This document shows positions 35,001-47,358 of a stretch of 64,000 nucleotides of DNA, in pieces (within the stretch, counting starts at the first letter, position 1; each line of letters starts with the position of its first letter). The position numbers were made by a program, and so were the translations under genes. The notes beneath the pieces are model-generated. The model was given only the letters and a program-made list of their open reading frames with translations. It did not search any database and had not been told where the DNA came from. The stretch lies in NCBI GenBank assembly GCA_964020085.1, contig OZ026600.1:21799798-21863797 (forward strand), written 5' to 3'. Source of the DNA: Micromussa lordhowensis. Taxonomy: Eukaryota > Cnidaria > Anthozoa > Scleractinia > Lobophylliidae.

Positions 35001-37228
35001 GGATCATTTTCCTTTGTAGCACCCTGTTGCAATCAGGATGACTAGGTATGTTTTTGGCAAATCTTTGATGAAGCATTTGCAAAGTTTTGAAGTTTTGTTA
35101 TCCCCTTAAAGAAATGTGCGACCACTCGGGAGTCCTCCAAAAATTGTCTTGTCATCATAGCAGTGTCAGTTGCTTAGCAACCTCGAGAAGAAAACTGCGG
35201 GCTCAGAGAGGAATCCCCCGTCAACTGCTCAGACTAGTAAAAGGGCTAATGTCCCTGAAATACTCGTGTACTACCTTTAGTGACGATGGAAGTGTGTTTC
35301 AATGCATGTGGCTGGGAACAATTTCCACTTCTTCCTAGTAGTTATACTTTGACAGGTGAATACTGCCACAGCTGATAACCGCTGGAAAGTATTAGAAACT
35401 GTTGCCAGACCCCTTAACCAAAAGAAATCATTCGACTCAGCACCTAGCGAAAGCCGCCGGGATAATTTCAATCCCTAGAGTGTGATTATTCGGTTACCGC
35501 TGACCGAAAACACGCAGGCACTGGGGATGAGATCAATATGATCACCACACAAGGGCAGGAGAGTACAACAAGCCCTTAAAGAATTTATGTTGTGAATTGT
35601 GTAATTTTAGTGCTTGTTTTGGAATCACCATAAGCTCACAGCCCCATGCCCTCTCTCTCTCTACTGACTTTAGCACATCCCCCGCAAGCGTCAGCAATTC
35701 ACTTAACGCGCACCGGAACGCGCAGAATTTCCATCTCGATCTACCCAACCGCTAACCAAAGAACCAGAGATTGCCACGACTCAGAAAATCGACTAAAACA
35801 TGTGTGTCAGACATATTATTTCTCGGGCAAAGATATGAAGAAAAATAAGACGAATCAGATTAAACTTCAAGCACACGAAACCGACAACTTTTGCGAGGAG
35901 CCCCGTTGCTCTTGACAAGATGTTGTACATTTAAAAGGGTTGAAGCGAGTGCGCGTTGTTTTTGAATATCATTGTTTTCTTCTTATCTTTATACAATATT
36001 TTATGCGTTCATAAACAAAGTGAGGATGTTAAACTGGTTTTACTCATTGTTGAGCAAAAAATATTTCTCATTCTTTGTTTACTCACTTAGTCACTCTTGC
36101 TAACTTACTTTGAACCCCGAAATCTTAACAGTAAAGTGCTATGCCATGTAGGAGAAATTAGTAAGAATGTATTTTGTAATCGAACACAGCTCTCTTGGTG
36201 TACTAATATCTACAGCTGGATTTGTTATTTGGTTGATACCAAGCTAGGAAGTCTGGAAAATGTCAGTTCTGATCTTGTTTTGAAACTGATTGGATGATTT
36301 TCACGAACCAATCAGGATAAACCACGAAGCAAACGTGAAAGAAAGTTAGAGGTTGTTTACCATTAACCCAAAATTTCTGAAATTTTGATCAGAATGTAAA
36401 TGGTATGATCATTTTGGCTCGACGAACTGGAAAATTTCCGAGACACGGAACGTCTTGAAAGGTAGTCCAAAATCTCAAACCGAAATATCCGAGTGAACAA
36501 TGTGCTCACCACAAAATGGCGTTTTTTTTTTGCATGAGAGGCCTTTCTCCTTCCAGTAAATATTAGCCGGGCAAAAGATAACCTCAGTGAACACAACAAT
36601 AACAAAATAGTCCAAATGTTAAGCTTCTTGCTAGTTTCTAGCCATCTTTAAATGTTGCTTTGAATTCATATCCTTTAAATTATTTGGCTTAAATATCAAA
36701 GTACGCAAAAGCTTAGACATACAGCTCATCTACTAAAAACAACTAAGGAAGTTAAATCGGTCTGTTGGCAAACAAATTATGGAATATTATAAGCTATGAA
36801 GACGTCTCAAGCTCAACAAAAAGCCGCACATGCCTTAAGGAGACAAAATATACGCTGGCTTGCAAACTTGCAGAAAATAACGGCGCTAAGTTCTTGAAGC
36901 AAAAAGTTTATTATCAGTCCGGTCCAAGGTTTACTGATTCGAGAAAGGTAAACAGCTAGCATTATTTCTCGCTAGAATGTACAGATACCTAGGCAAACAA
37001 TGGCATGCAATATATGCTCTTCAAGCAAGAACTATGGCGTGTTGCTCTCACATAATAGTCGTTGTTTACTGAGTGTCTGGTTGAATATTTAGCCTATTGT
37101 ATTGACAGAAAAAATATCTGTTCCCTAGAGGACAGCTGTTTTGAGACAGAATTAATTAAATATGAATGAAAATCTAACACAGGTCTCTTAGATACTAAGT
37201 GTTTGCGACTCGAGGTTGGCTCGTTAAA
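32070..37228. other. gene-free stretch between divergent genes
   Basis: No ORF here has protein-like composition or exon-like splice context. The region should hold the promoter and any 5' non-coding exon of the minus-strand L3MBTL-type gene, and the promoter of the plus-strand gene at 37,229. Base composition is AT-rich throughout. I see no TIR element that I can delimit, apart from a weak inverted motif near 34.8 kb (AGTAAATCGG.. and TTTAGTAAATTGG). Confidence 0.4.
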
Positions 37229-40200
37229 ATGGCCGCAGCATTGCATCTTCCAGCGATTTCCCAAGCTCCGATGGCGAAGGAATTTCCAAAAGTTTGGGAG
37301 CAAAGGTATATAGTTCTGACGTATCGTCGGGGAACGGGAAGGAAAAAAAGTTGATATTCAGGACTTAAACCTGTGTTTGCATAATGCAAAGGCTATTCTT
37401 CTCAAACAACATAAGTCCAGTGTCTCTCTAAAGAAACCTGAAAGTTTTCGCTTTTCAATGCATTTAAGCTTAAATCTTGTTCGAATTTTAGCAAATTAAT
37501 ATTTTCATTATTTGGTAGTGTAGCCAAAAGAAACAGCAATACTCTAAATTTGTTTTTCAAGCGAGCAGTTCGACATACATCAACCAGTATGAATTCATAC
37601 AAATGTATAAGCTATCGCTTTTTTCTTGGGTTTTAACTGATGAAATAACTGGTCATGAATGCAAAATAACGGGACGTCAGCGATGCAGTGGTACTTCCTT
37701 TTGTTCCTCCTAACTAGACCACTAAATATGGTCTGCATTTCAGACCAAAGTGTCACATACACGGTTCCCATCCGCGTTACCCATGCCGTCTCGAACGGCG
37801 TCAGTTTTACTTCCTTTCCGTGCTATCTGTGGTTACTGACGTTACTGACAGAACCGATCCTTAAAGCATTTTTAATTTGTGTTCTTTAGGAAGGACTTAT
37901 CTCACTGGGCGAAGCGAGATGTTCCTTCTCTGAAACTGGCGGGCCAACTAGACACAGATCACTGGGCCAAGCTCAAGGGAAAGGTAAACATTTTTGACTG
38001 ACTTTTTAGTTCCAAGATCAATCCAATATATACTCTTCTCAATGATTAATAATTTTTAGTTCAAGTTTTGAGAATTCGTCGGCTCACGAAGTTAATCCCG
38101 GATTCTCGTCAGCAAATAGTTTTTGGAATAGAAATGTCTTTTCCGTACAAACTCAAGTTAGAACTACATGCAGCAGTCTACAATTAAGCAGCCGTAACTG
38201 TGTTCTTCAAGTTTATTAAACTGAGAAACACGAGGGCGACAAATATTTGCCGACATGATATTTACTTATAACACATGGCTGGCTCAACGCAGCAACAAAT
38301 GTTTGGACAATGTTCGTTTAGCTCAAGCCTGGTCTTTTTGCATGAGAGTGCAACAGCATCTAAAACTAAAATACTGCAACTGAAGGGTTGAGCTATAGAA
38401 ACGGTGTTATAGGACATGGAAGGCCGAGAATAGTTTGCTTTTTTATGCGTTAAAGAATTATAGCAACGTCAAAATACGAGACGAAATTAATCTAGGCTTA
38501 TCGTAAAGTCACTTTGGAATTTCTAATAGTGATTAACTATAGGCATTAAATCAATCCATATTTTCTTGACCAAACTTGAAAAAAAGTGTAAAGAGGATCG
38601 ATGAAAAATGGCTACCCCGCAAGAATTTTGATTTTCAGGCACCGTCCACACTACGTCGGAGAAATTTGAAAACGCAGCTTTATTTCTGCGGTTAGGCCTA
38701 AACGTCCACGCTAATCCTTCACGAAAACGGAGCTTTTCGAAAACACTCTTCAAACAGGAGGAATTTGAAAACGCCGGCTTTGCGTTTTAGTGTGGATGGA
38801 AAACATTTTGAAAACGATGACGTTACGATAGTAATGCGATTTCCCTGCCCGAGTGTCCCGAGCTGAGTGGATGGTGATTGTTGCGTTTTAAATTTTTCAG
38901 CCGTCCGGGGGAGTATGGACACAACATTTGATGCCTTTTCAGATTGAAAACGCCGTTTTCAAATTTCTCCATCGTAGTGTGGACAGAGCCTCAGACACAA
39001 ATCATGAATAAAATCTTCTTCTTAGTTCCTAGCTCTTCTCTGTCACTGAGACAGACATTACTGTAACGAAAACGCAAAAATGGCTGCCAATTTAAAAAAC
39101 ATATGCATTTGAATTAGCCCAACTAACCTCGTTTTAGAGTAAAAAAGTTTTTTGAATTCTCAACTCAAAAACGAGGTTAGTTGGGCTAATTTTAATACTT
39201 CAAAATAATTTTTAATTGACGGCCATTTATGAGTAGGGTGTATGTACATGACTGATTATTGCTATGGCGTGGAAGAGTAGTAAAACGGAAACAAATTTCA
39301 TTAATCTAACCCTTACCTTCATCTTTCAGCATGTTGATTTTGTTAATCGCATGTTGTACGGTTTCCCGCCAAATGAACCCATGAATGGTCGTGCCCAGAA
39401 TGCACCGGTACTGTCAAGTGCGTTTCAGAGGTATTACTACGATCAAAGCAGGCACAGAGAAGACTTGTTGAAAAGTGAGTGACACATTAAACACGCGTGC
39501 CATACTGGCGAGAAATATACATGAAAATACATACCCCTTACTAACCGAGTTCGAGGGCCGTACTGTAAGTTACCGACCGAGGTGTTTCGCCATCGATTTA
39601 TCATAAATCGAAGGGGAAAAACGAGGATCCGTTACTTACATTACGTACCGAGAAAACGAGGCTAGTAACACATTTATTATATCTCTACTGTGTGTCTGAC
39701 GGGTTCAGGAACGATTTCTATTCACGCGGAACGGCTTCAAATTTATGACGCACGTCGAGAGCAAAACAAGTCAATTTAAAAAATCGTTAATTGACTCTTA
39801 AGTCCTTAGCAGGTTTTAATACGCAATTTCAGAAGTAAAAGAAAGTTTTAAACTTTTACTTGCTAGACAAGTTAAGAACTCTTGGCGATAAATCAAGAAA
39901 CATTTTGGCAACAAAAGCAGCCTCAAATTTTAGCGGGCAGTACGGTAGAATACGGCCCGCTAAATTGACCAATCACAGCACGCGTACTAACTAAGAGATA
40001 AGAGAAAGGACTAGTATCCCATTTTCTTTGACATCTTCACCTTTACCTTCTGAAAAAAATTTATATTGTTTATAATGGTTTGGTGGTGTAAATGGGACAA
40101 GTCCTCTTCAGTTTGAATTCGGGCTCAAAATTGCCCTCTGGATCAAAACTTCCTTTTGAGAAAATGGCATCGTCAAATAACCAACTGTAGAATTCAACAC

Positions 40201-40529
40201 TCTGTCAATCTGTATTCTGTTAACAAGACCATGAAAATTTGTCCGCTACAAATGAGCAAACGCAAACAACTTATAAAAGTTTAATTGTAAAGGTGGCCTT
40301 GTTAAATACTGACATTTTCTTGATACATTCCTCAGAAACCTACACCATGTATTACCAAGGCAAACCAATGGATAAAGACTCGTCAACCGGAGTTCCTGCG
40401 CCCGCGACCAAGCTACAGCGGCCTCAAATTCAAAGGCGTCCGTCAGTTTACAATCAACGCGCCAAAGAAGGTTTTAAGTTCTGGCTGGAAAGAGATCCAA
40501 TGGTCAAGCGAATCGCACGTAAGAATTAA
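37229..40529 (+). CDS. unrecognised 169-residue basic protein, four exons
   Basis: Exons: 37229-37305, 37890-37983, 39330-39474 and 40336-40529. They total 510 nt, with phases 2, 0 and 1 matching at the joins and GT..AG at every intron. The protein starts MAAALHLPAISQAPMAKEFP, has two Trp-containing segments (LSHWAKRDVP and TDHWAKLKGK), a Tyr-rich patch (FQRYYYDQSRHRED, then YTMYYQGKP) and a basic end (DPMVKRIARKN). It has no signal peptide, membrane segment or cysteine motif. The small size and Trp/Tyr/Pro/Arg composition recall small axonemal or microtubule-inner proteins, but that is only an impression. I do not recognise the family. ATTAAA at about 40,674 is a possible poly(A) signal. Confidence 0.65.
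38636..38992. mobile_element. 357-bp TIR element (hAT-like ends)
   Basis: It starts CAGGCACCGTCCACACTACG and ends CGTAGTGTGGACAGAGCCT. The inner part of the repeat also pairs (GAGAAATTTGAAAACG with CGTTTTCAAATTTCTC). The CAGG start suggests hAT-type ends, but an 8-bp target duplication was not found. It lies in intron 2 of the 169-residue protein gene. Confidence 0.6.
39113..39190. repeat. 78-bp perfect hairpin repeat
   Basis: TTAGCCCAACTAACCTCGTT and its exact complement at 39,168-39,189 enclose about 32 AT-rich bases. It lies in intron 2 of the 169-residue protein gene, about 140 bases upstream of its third exon. Non-coding; probably a very small MITE. Confidence 0.55.
39533..39990. repeat. 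diverged repeat related to the 19.2-kb palindrome
   Basis: It begins TTACTAACCGAGTTCGAGG, contains an ACCGAGAAAACGAGGCTAGTAA counterpart near 39,650, and continues with AT-rich sequence and a GGGCAGTACGG / CCCGC pair near 39,940. The CCGAG/CGAGG vocabulary and the CCAATCA[C/G]AGCACGC motif are shared with 19,169-19,430. The boundaries are approximate. Confidence 0.35.
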
Positions 40530-41024
40530 GTTCAATATGGCGTCGCTTAGATGAACCACATGTTTTCCGTCAACTTATCTACGAAAGGTCCTTTCGACGA
40601 AGACATTTAGGTTTTAAGTAGCAATGTCACTCCATCATTTCCGCTAAGTAAGGGCCAATCCCGAAACATTTAAGATTAAATAATGTGCTTATATTCAAAA
40701 GAGGTTTGAATTTCATTGACGTTTGTATAACATAACCTTAGTGGAATGACCTTAAAGAACTCCTTTAATGATTTTCGTACCTTTCTAGATTTACTTGTAA
40801 AATGAGCTATTTAACAACAATGATTTAAGACCTTCTTTCCTTCTTTCTCAAATCCCTTTCAAGATTGTCCGACTTCATGAAATTTTCAGCTTCTTCTTTA
40901 GTTAAACATTTGACGAGTCATGAATCGTGGTGGGAAATCTTTTCCGACAAATTACCTTTTTGTGGTCTAGTAAATAGGGAAGTGTACTCATAGATTCTAA
41001 ACTGTGGTTCTCAAACTCATTGAC

Positions 41025-41056
<32 letters not shown>

Positions 41057-43283
41057 ACGTGAGGAGGTTTGGATACTTGATCTTATTTAGCATAGATTTT
41101 GACCATTTTACTTCTCCGTCTACTCCTTGGTTTTTGTTTCGGTTGAGAAGATATATCAAACACTCGAGACAGTGTTTCATCGGCTAACCAAACACCTCGA
41201 ATTTTTAATTCCTAAGAAATACTCCACCGCGTGTCTTATTTTCAACTCTCTTCTCGGTGTTTGGATATCCCGATGAAACACAGTCTTTCGTGTTTGACAT
41301 ATTACTGACATCAAGGATATATCACATTCCGGTTGCGTGGCGCGAGTAGGTACAACATTAACATTTGTCTTTCTGTTCTTATGTTTCAGTCTGCTCAAAG
41401 TATACATTTGGCTCGAAAAGTACGTTTCATGGACTGGGGAACGCTCCAAGAAATTGACTGAATCTCAGGGATCATTAAGGGAAATAACGTACTTTAATAA
41501 AAGCTGCTAATAATTCCTCTTAAGATAATCGTTCTGTAAAAATCGCTAGCGCTTGTACGGAAAGTTAAAACAAATTCTACAAATATTAGAGTCGTTGTCA
41601 GTCAATTTCTTAATGAACTCACAAAAAGTAAGATGCGAAGGAGAATCGGTTTTATCTGGGGTGTTACTAATGCTAAAAAGATTTACTGGCGAAATAAATT
41701 TTTAAAAGTATATATCGTAGGGGACTGCGAGAAATGATTGAACTAATCTTTGCAGTGAGTATGAAATTAAAGCTATCGCTTTTGTGGCCCTGAAAAATGG
41801 AAAAAATACTGAAAGGAATACAATTTTCGTTGCAGCCTTTGAGATTTCATGTTTTTTCACGGTGAAGAAACAATACATACGCAGAAGATAATTTCACTCA
41901 TTTCAAGACAATTTTATATGTGATTTATAAAGATGATGGGATGGCTTAATATTCGATGTTCACGTCGGTAACAGTGTTTATCGCACATGATCAGTCGGAC
42001 GCAAGGACGCAGTAGTGTATTACGCGGTCAAACTCTTTTTAACAGAGCCTGTCCACAGACCCTCTATTTTCTGTCGCGCTCGTCGATATCGCAAACAAAC
42101 GTAATAACCGTAGGGGAATTGAAAAAAACTCAAACTCAAGGGGAAGGCCTTAGGGAATAAACGTCTGTGGATAGACTGCTCTTGACAGAACTGCAAAAAG
42201 ATTTTTGAGGAGGGGATGATTCATTTGAGAGTGTAATGTTGATAAATTTTACTGAACAGAGTGCGCACAACACAAAATAAGAGAGTGTAACATCGAAAAA
42301 GTATCATTTAAGCGGCAAGGCCGCTCTAGCAAGTGTTGTTTTCCAGTCTGAAAAAAGATCGTGTTTTTATTCAAGAAGGAATGAATGAATGAATAAATAA
42401 CTGAATGTATTAAAGAATAAATGAATGAATAATACCAGTGTGAAATAGCATTGTCATTGCTTATTGAATTCAATAAAATGGTTAATATACTTTTTTGAGC
42501 TTGTATTGAGATCAATGCGAATTTACAAATAAAATTTCTTATCTAAACCTTACTTTACAGTGTGCTATAGTGCTGTTTTGTATCATATTCTGACAGGTAC
42601 AGTACTCTTTGAGGGAAGTCACGAGAGAAGTGACTTCTCTCGTGCTCCTCAAACTCCGAACTGCATCATCCAGAACTCAATAGACACACGCAGAAGTAAC
42701 TGTGAAAATGGAACACTGACCTAGAGTGGTAAAAAAACACGATTTCAATCTCAAAAGATGTGATGCAAATATTTTCTTGCATTGTAGTAATGCGAAAACT
42801 GAATTGAATTGTAGCCCCCGTATAGAGTAAATAATGAACTCTTCCTTGCTTTGCTGCAGTTTCTTCTTCATTCAGTTGCTTTTTTGTTTATTTTAAAAAA
42901 AATTACAAGCCTTTGTGACATTTTGTGGCTTTTTGTAGTTCCTAGTATGCCAATGCCTGTTATTTTCCATATTATTCCTTTACTGATTTTTGAGATGGAA
43001 AGCTTACTAAATCGGCTATTTCCAGCCACTTGATCTCTGACAAAAATGACTGAATGAAGAGGAAAACTGAAGCAGCAAAAATTCACACGAAGATCCAAAA
43101 ACCGACACTGTCTCGTTCAAAAATAAAGCCTTTACTTCCTTACTAAAACATGAGCAGATTCTCGGCATAAAATTATCAAACTACAGTTACTTCAGCAAAG
43201 TTCCTGACCTTTAAATTGCGTCTTAACCTTGTATGATTTGTATACCTCAGTGAACTTGATCGATCCACAATCCATGTTTCAAC
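40530..43283. other. gene-free stretch with a short GAAT microsatellite
   Basis: No coding sequence that I can support. A degenerate (GAAT)n tract lies at about 42,380-42,430. A perfect 11-bp-stem hairpin (CACGAGAGAAG-TGA-CTTCTCTCGTG) lies near 42,618-42,642; its role is unknown. Confidence 0.4.
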
Positions 43284-43297
43284 ACAGGGACATAGTT
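43284..43297. repeat. target-site duplication, 3' side of the LINE
   Basis: ACAGGGACATAGTT, identical to 48,785-48,798. It directly abuts the A-rich tail of the element (T-rich on the plus strand). Confidence 0.9.
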
Positions 43298-43539
43298 TTT
43301 TATTTTTATTTTTATTTTTTTTTATTTTTTATTTTAGTTATTTGTTTATTTATTCGTTAAAAGAAAAACTCTTACAATACAATGAAACATAGAGCAAAGT
43401 AAATTCCATGTAAAAAGAAAACTGACAGCACTTTAAGGACTACAACAGATATAGAAATAAATTAATGCTAGTCGCTACTGATTAGAAATTTGAAAACCCT
43501 GATGACAGCGTTGACACAAAGTAAGTAAATTAATTTTTC

Positions 43540-46500
43540 CTATTGAGACATTGGAGGTGGCAAAATTTCTGGAACAAAGTCTTTTAATATAAGGCATTTC
43601 CATCTCTCATTAAAGAGCTTGGCAGTTTTGTTTTTTATTGCAATGTATCTTTCAGTCATTATATTTTCTCGAAATTGTATTTTAAACAGTGAGAAGAGTA
43701 ACGATTGTTCATTAAGGTTACATTTATAAATGAAGTATTTTGCCACCAGCAAAGCCAAGCTTAGGGGTTGATGGTGTTTGAGTGGGTTTGTAGGTCCGTA
43801 TAAAATTGTTGAGTCTGGTAACTGAATGTTTTCACTAGTGACTTGCGACCACCAGTCAAAAAATTCATTCCAAAATAAAGCTACATGGGAACACTTTAAA
43901 AACATGTGTTGGATTGTATGCTGTTCACTTTTACATAGGTAGCATATATCATCAGGTGTTATGTTTGCTCTTTTCAGTTTGTCTTTAGTGTAGATGATAT
44001 TATGGTTTATTTTGAATTGAAACATTATTAACTTTGTATTTTTCGTAACAGAAAAAGGCCATTTATATAGTTTTTGGATTTCAGAAGGCTCCACTCCGTA
44101 ACCAATAATTCGGTTTTCATTGGTAGGTGATTGATATTTTTTCTCAACAATTATTTTGTGCAGAGCAGCGTTGGAAAGATTTTCTTCATTGTCGTACCAG
44201 TTCTGTTTCCCTGTTTGCCTCTGTCTACCGGTAGTAGAAATTTTCCATTTATTTTTAATTGCACTGAGAAGGCCGTAGTACACTGTGAAACTGGATTTAA
44301 CTTTGAACAGATTGACAAATTCTTGATACGTTAGGAATTTTCCACTATTAGGGTTTAAGAGGTGTTTAACCTTTGTAACACCCGCCTTGTGCCAAGACTC
44401 ATAAAATATTGGCTTAGTTGCGATTTTTATTTCATGGTTGTTCCATATTATGGCGTCATATGGATCTGCTTTTTCTTGATCTATTTCAGCTTTGATTTTT
44501 TTTATCATTTCCCAATAATTTAGAATTTCTGAGTAGAAGCAAGGGATGTTTTTCAAACTGAGTTCTTTGGTTTTATAACTGCATGATATTAAGAACGTAA
44601 AACCGCCTAGGTGTCGTGTCATGTAATTTGGGATGATTTTCCACGGTGCGTTCCCCTCTGTATTGAATCTTCTCACCCATGAAGCTTTCAAGGCTTTATT
44701 CATCGACTCAAACTCAGTCATTTTTAATCCGCCCAGATTCCTGTCTCCAATTAATGTGTTTGTTTTAATTTTATGTGGTTTGTTATCCCATATAAAATCC
44801 AACATGGTTTTATCAACCCTTTTGCTGAAATTTTCAGGTAATGGTAAAACTGAAGCGTTGTATATTAGTTTAGACAACCCAAGTGACTTGACAATGTTGA
44901 TCTTCCCGAGCAGAGTCAGTTTCCTCCTTTTCCAGGAATTAAGAATTTTTTTCAAATCTTCCAGTTTCTTATCAAAATTGAGACTTTCACATTTGCTTCT
45001 ATCGTTGGAGAAATGGATACCTAAAGCATAAACAGAATTTTCTGGCCAGCGAAACTCGAAAGGTGTGTCGATCCTTGTTGCCCAGCAGCCCAGCCACATG
45101 GCCTCCGTTTTTGATTTATTCAGTTGTAAGCCTGAGCATCCTTTGAAATTTTCTAATATCTCAAGTGACGTCTGCACTGAATCTAGATCTCTGAGAATAA
45201 GAGTAGTGTCATCTGCATATAGGGTATTTTTTATTTCGTTGTCTCCGACCTTTATTCCTTTGATGTTGCTATTCGTTTGAAATGCAAGATTAAGCAGTTC
45301 TATACCTAGAACGAACAGGAGTCCTGATAACGGGCAGCCTTGTCGTACTCCGCGTTTAAGGTTAAAAAAAGTGGATGCAAAACCATTGTTTGTAACACAG
45401 CTAGAAATATCGGTGTAAAACACTTTAACCCATCTTTTGAAATCTTGCTTGAAGTTAAAAACATCCAAGACTTTGTGCAAGTACTCCCATTCGATTGAAT
45501 CAAAAGCTTTCTTAAAGTCAAGAAAAAGAGCGATGCCTGGTGTTTGCTTGGCTTTGGTATAGTCAATAACGTCAAAAATAAGTCTGACATTTTCGCCAAT
45601 GTATCTATTCTTCACATAACCAGTTTGATTTGGACTTATTATGTCTGGGAGTACTTTTGCTAATCTGTTCGCTATTACTTTGGTAGCAATTTTATAGTCC
45701 ACATTTAGCAAAGTAACTGGACGTAAGTTGTTTAGGACATCGGTGGGTTTGTCTTTCTTTGGTAGAAGAGTGATGATGCCTCTTTTCTGACAAATCGACA
45801 ATTCTCCTTTATCAAAGGCGTTGTTGATACTTTGTACGACATCATCACCAACTTCATCCCAGAATCGCTTATAAAATTCAGAAGTAAGGCCGTCTGAGCC
45901 CGGAGATTTACCTATTCCCATTTCATTTAAGGCTTTTTTGCACTCTTCGTTAGTTATTTTTCCTTCGCAAATATTCGCGTTCTCGTCGCTTAATGGTTTA
46001 ATGAGCTCGTTTTCAAAGAAAGTCTTGCTTTCTGGTGTTGCCATATTGATGTTACTCGATTCATATAAAACTCTGTAAAAGTTCTCCTCTTCCCTTAGAA
46101 TGATCTCCTGATCTTCAGTTTCCATTTCATCGTTTAATTTCAATTTGGTGATGGTTTTCTTCTCACCCTTTTTTTTTTCTAAGTTTAGAAAATATCTGGT
46201 GTTTTTCTCACCGTATTCCACCCATCTTGCTTTGCTTCTTAAGATAGCTCCCATTACCTTTTGGTCTGTTATTCGTTTGAGGCGCATTTGTGTACTCTGT
46301 ATCTTTGTTCTTAAAAGTGGATTATTTTTACATTGTGCAGACTGGGCCAATAGCTCATTCAGCTGCTCCTGCAACTTTTTTTCCTCATTCCTCTTCTTTT
46401 TAGCTTTTCTTTTGGCGTAAGCGATAGTGAAGCCTCGCACTTCCATTTTCATTAGGTCCCATCTAAGTCCTTTGTCGTCTAAATATAAGTATTTATTTCT

Positions 46501-47358
46501 GTAGTTTTCAATGTTTGCTTTAAATTCATTAATATACTCTTCATCCTCTAGTAGCGATGAGTTAAATTTCCAAAATCCCGGCCCAGCTTTTTTGTTGAGA
46601 GAGTCTGACTGAATAAATAGTTTAACAGCGCAGTGGTCAGACCCTGGTGCGTGGACAATACTACACTCTTTAGCAAGGTTAACAAGGTTTGGAGATGCTA
46701 GAAAATAATCCAACCTGCACTGGACTTTATATGCTTTGTCTCTCCAGGTAAATTGTTTCTCTTTGGGATTCATTTCACGCCAAACGTCTTGCAAAGAGTA
46801 TAGATTTGACAATTGGGAAATTTTATCCCTAACACGCTTTTTATTTTCTACAGGTTTCCCTCCTATTTTGTCCAACTCAGTGAGAGGACAGTTCAAATCA
46901 CCGCCAATTATAATGTTTTCATCCGCGTAATTTGAGAGCCTATTCATAACCTTTTCGAAAAACTGTACCTGTTGAGAAATGTCGTTTGGAGCGTAAAGGT
47001 TCATTAGCACTAAGTTTGCGCCATTCATTTTTGTATCAAGAACAATTAATCTTCCCTGGTTGTCTTTCTCGAATTTTATCACATCGATGTCATACTTTGG
47101 GTTCAGTAAAATCATGACACCTTTGCTGTGTTTTGTTCCATGACTACAGAAAATCTTTCCACCCCACTCTGCTTCCCACGAAGCTTTTGTTTTTTCATCG
47201 CTGTAAGTTTCTTGCAGAAAATAGAAATGTGCTTTTTGATTGTGTAGCCATCTGAAAATTGACCGCCTTTTAGTGGACCCGTTTAAACCTCTAACATTAA
47301 GGGTGACAATTTTGATTTGAAATGTTTTTAAGTCGTTCATATTAAAAATTGGTTTCAA
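43540..47358 (-). CDS. LINE ORF2: AP-type endonuclease and reverse transcriptase, 1,272 residues
   Basis: This protein nicks the target DNA and copies the element RNA at the nick (target-primed reverse transcription). The N-terminal endonuclease (about residues 15-250) shows TLNVRGLN, FLQETYS, NLYAPND, GGDLNCPL and PGSDHCAV, which hold the expected catalytic residues. The reverse transcriptase (about 490-775) has FLDFKKAFDS, GVRQGCPLSGLLF and the active-site box YADD at about 714-717. A C-terminal CCHC knuckle (CYLCKSEQHTIQHMFLKC) lies near 1,138-1,155. The domain order and the knuckle fit the L1/Tx1 group. The frame is open from start to stop, and a second Met at residue 7 is an alternative start. 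No RNase H domain is seen. Confidence 0.93.
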   Translation of the reverse strand: MKPIFNMNDLKTFQIKIVTLNVRGLNGSTKRRSIFRWLHNQKAHFYFLQETYSDEKTKASWEAEWGGKIFCSHGTKHSKGVMILLNPKYDIDVIKFEKDNQGRLIVLDTKMNGANLVLMNLYAPNDISQQVQFFEKVMNRLSNYADENIIIGGDLNCPLTELDKIGGKPVENKKRVRDKISQLSNLYSLQDVWREMNPKEKQFTWRDKAYKVQCRLDYFLASPNLVNLAKECSIVHAPGSDHCAVKLFIQSDSLNKKAGPGFWKFNSSLLEDEEYINEFKANIENYRNKYLYLDDKGLRWDLMKMEVRGFTIAYAKRKAKKKRNEEKKLQEQLNELLAQSAQCKNNPLLRTKIQSTQMRLKRITDQKVMGAILRSKARWVEYGEKNTRYFLNLEKKKGEKKTITKLKLNDEMETEDQEIILREEENFYRVLYESSNINMATPESKTFFENELIKPLSDENANICEGKITNEECKKALNEMGIGKSPGSDGLTSEFYKRFWDEVGDDVVQSINNAFDKGELSICQKRGIITLLPKKDKPTDVLNNLRPVTLLNVDYKIATKVIANRLAKVLPDIISPNQTGYVKNRYIGENVRLIFDVIDYTKAKQTPGIALFLDFKKAFDSIEWEYLHKVLDVFNFKQDFKRWVKVFYTDISSCVTNNGFASTFFNLKRGVRQGCPLSGLLFVLGIELLNLAFQTNSNIKGIKVGDNEIKNTLYADDTTLILRDLDSVQTSLEILENFKGCSGLQLNKSKTEAMWLGCWATRIDTPFEFRWPENSVYALGIHFSNDRSKCESLNFDKKLEDLKKILNSWKRRKLTLLGKINIVKSLGLSKLIYNASVLPLPENFSKRVDKTMLDFIWDNKPHKIKTNTLIGDRNLGGLKMTEFESMNKALKASWVRRFNTEGNAPWKIIPNYMTRHLGGFTFLISCSYKTKELSLKNIPCFYSEILNYWEMIKKIKAEIDQEKADPYDAIIWNNHEIKIATKPIFYESWHKAGVTKVKHLLNPNSGKFLTYQEFVNLFKVKSSFTVYYGLLSAIKNKWKISTTGRQRQTGKQNWYDNEENLSNAALHKIIVEKKYQSPTNENRIIGYGVEPSEIQKLYKWPFSVTKNTKLIMFQFKINHNIIYTKDKLKRANITPDDICYLCKSEQHTIQHMFLKCSHVALFWNEFFDWWSQVTSENIQLPDSTILYGPTNPLKHHQPLSLALLVAKYFIYKCNLNEQSLLFSLFKIQFRENIMTERYIAIKNKTAKLFNERWKCLILKDFVPEILPPPMSQ

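Noticed and set aside
42380..42430. GAATGAAT tract as a CRISPR-like or regulated repeat array
   Set aside because: A simple tetranucleotide microsatellite with no spacers; noted only within the gene-free stretch.
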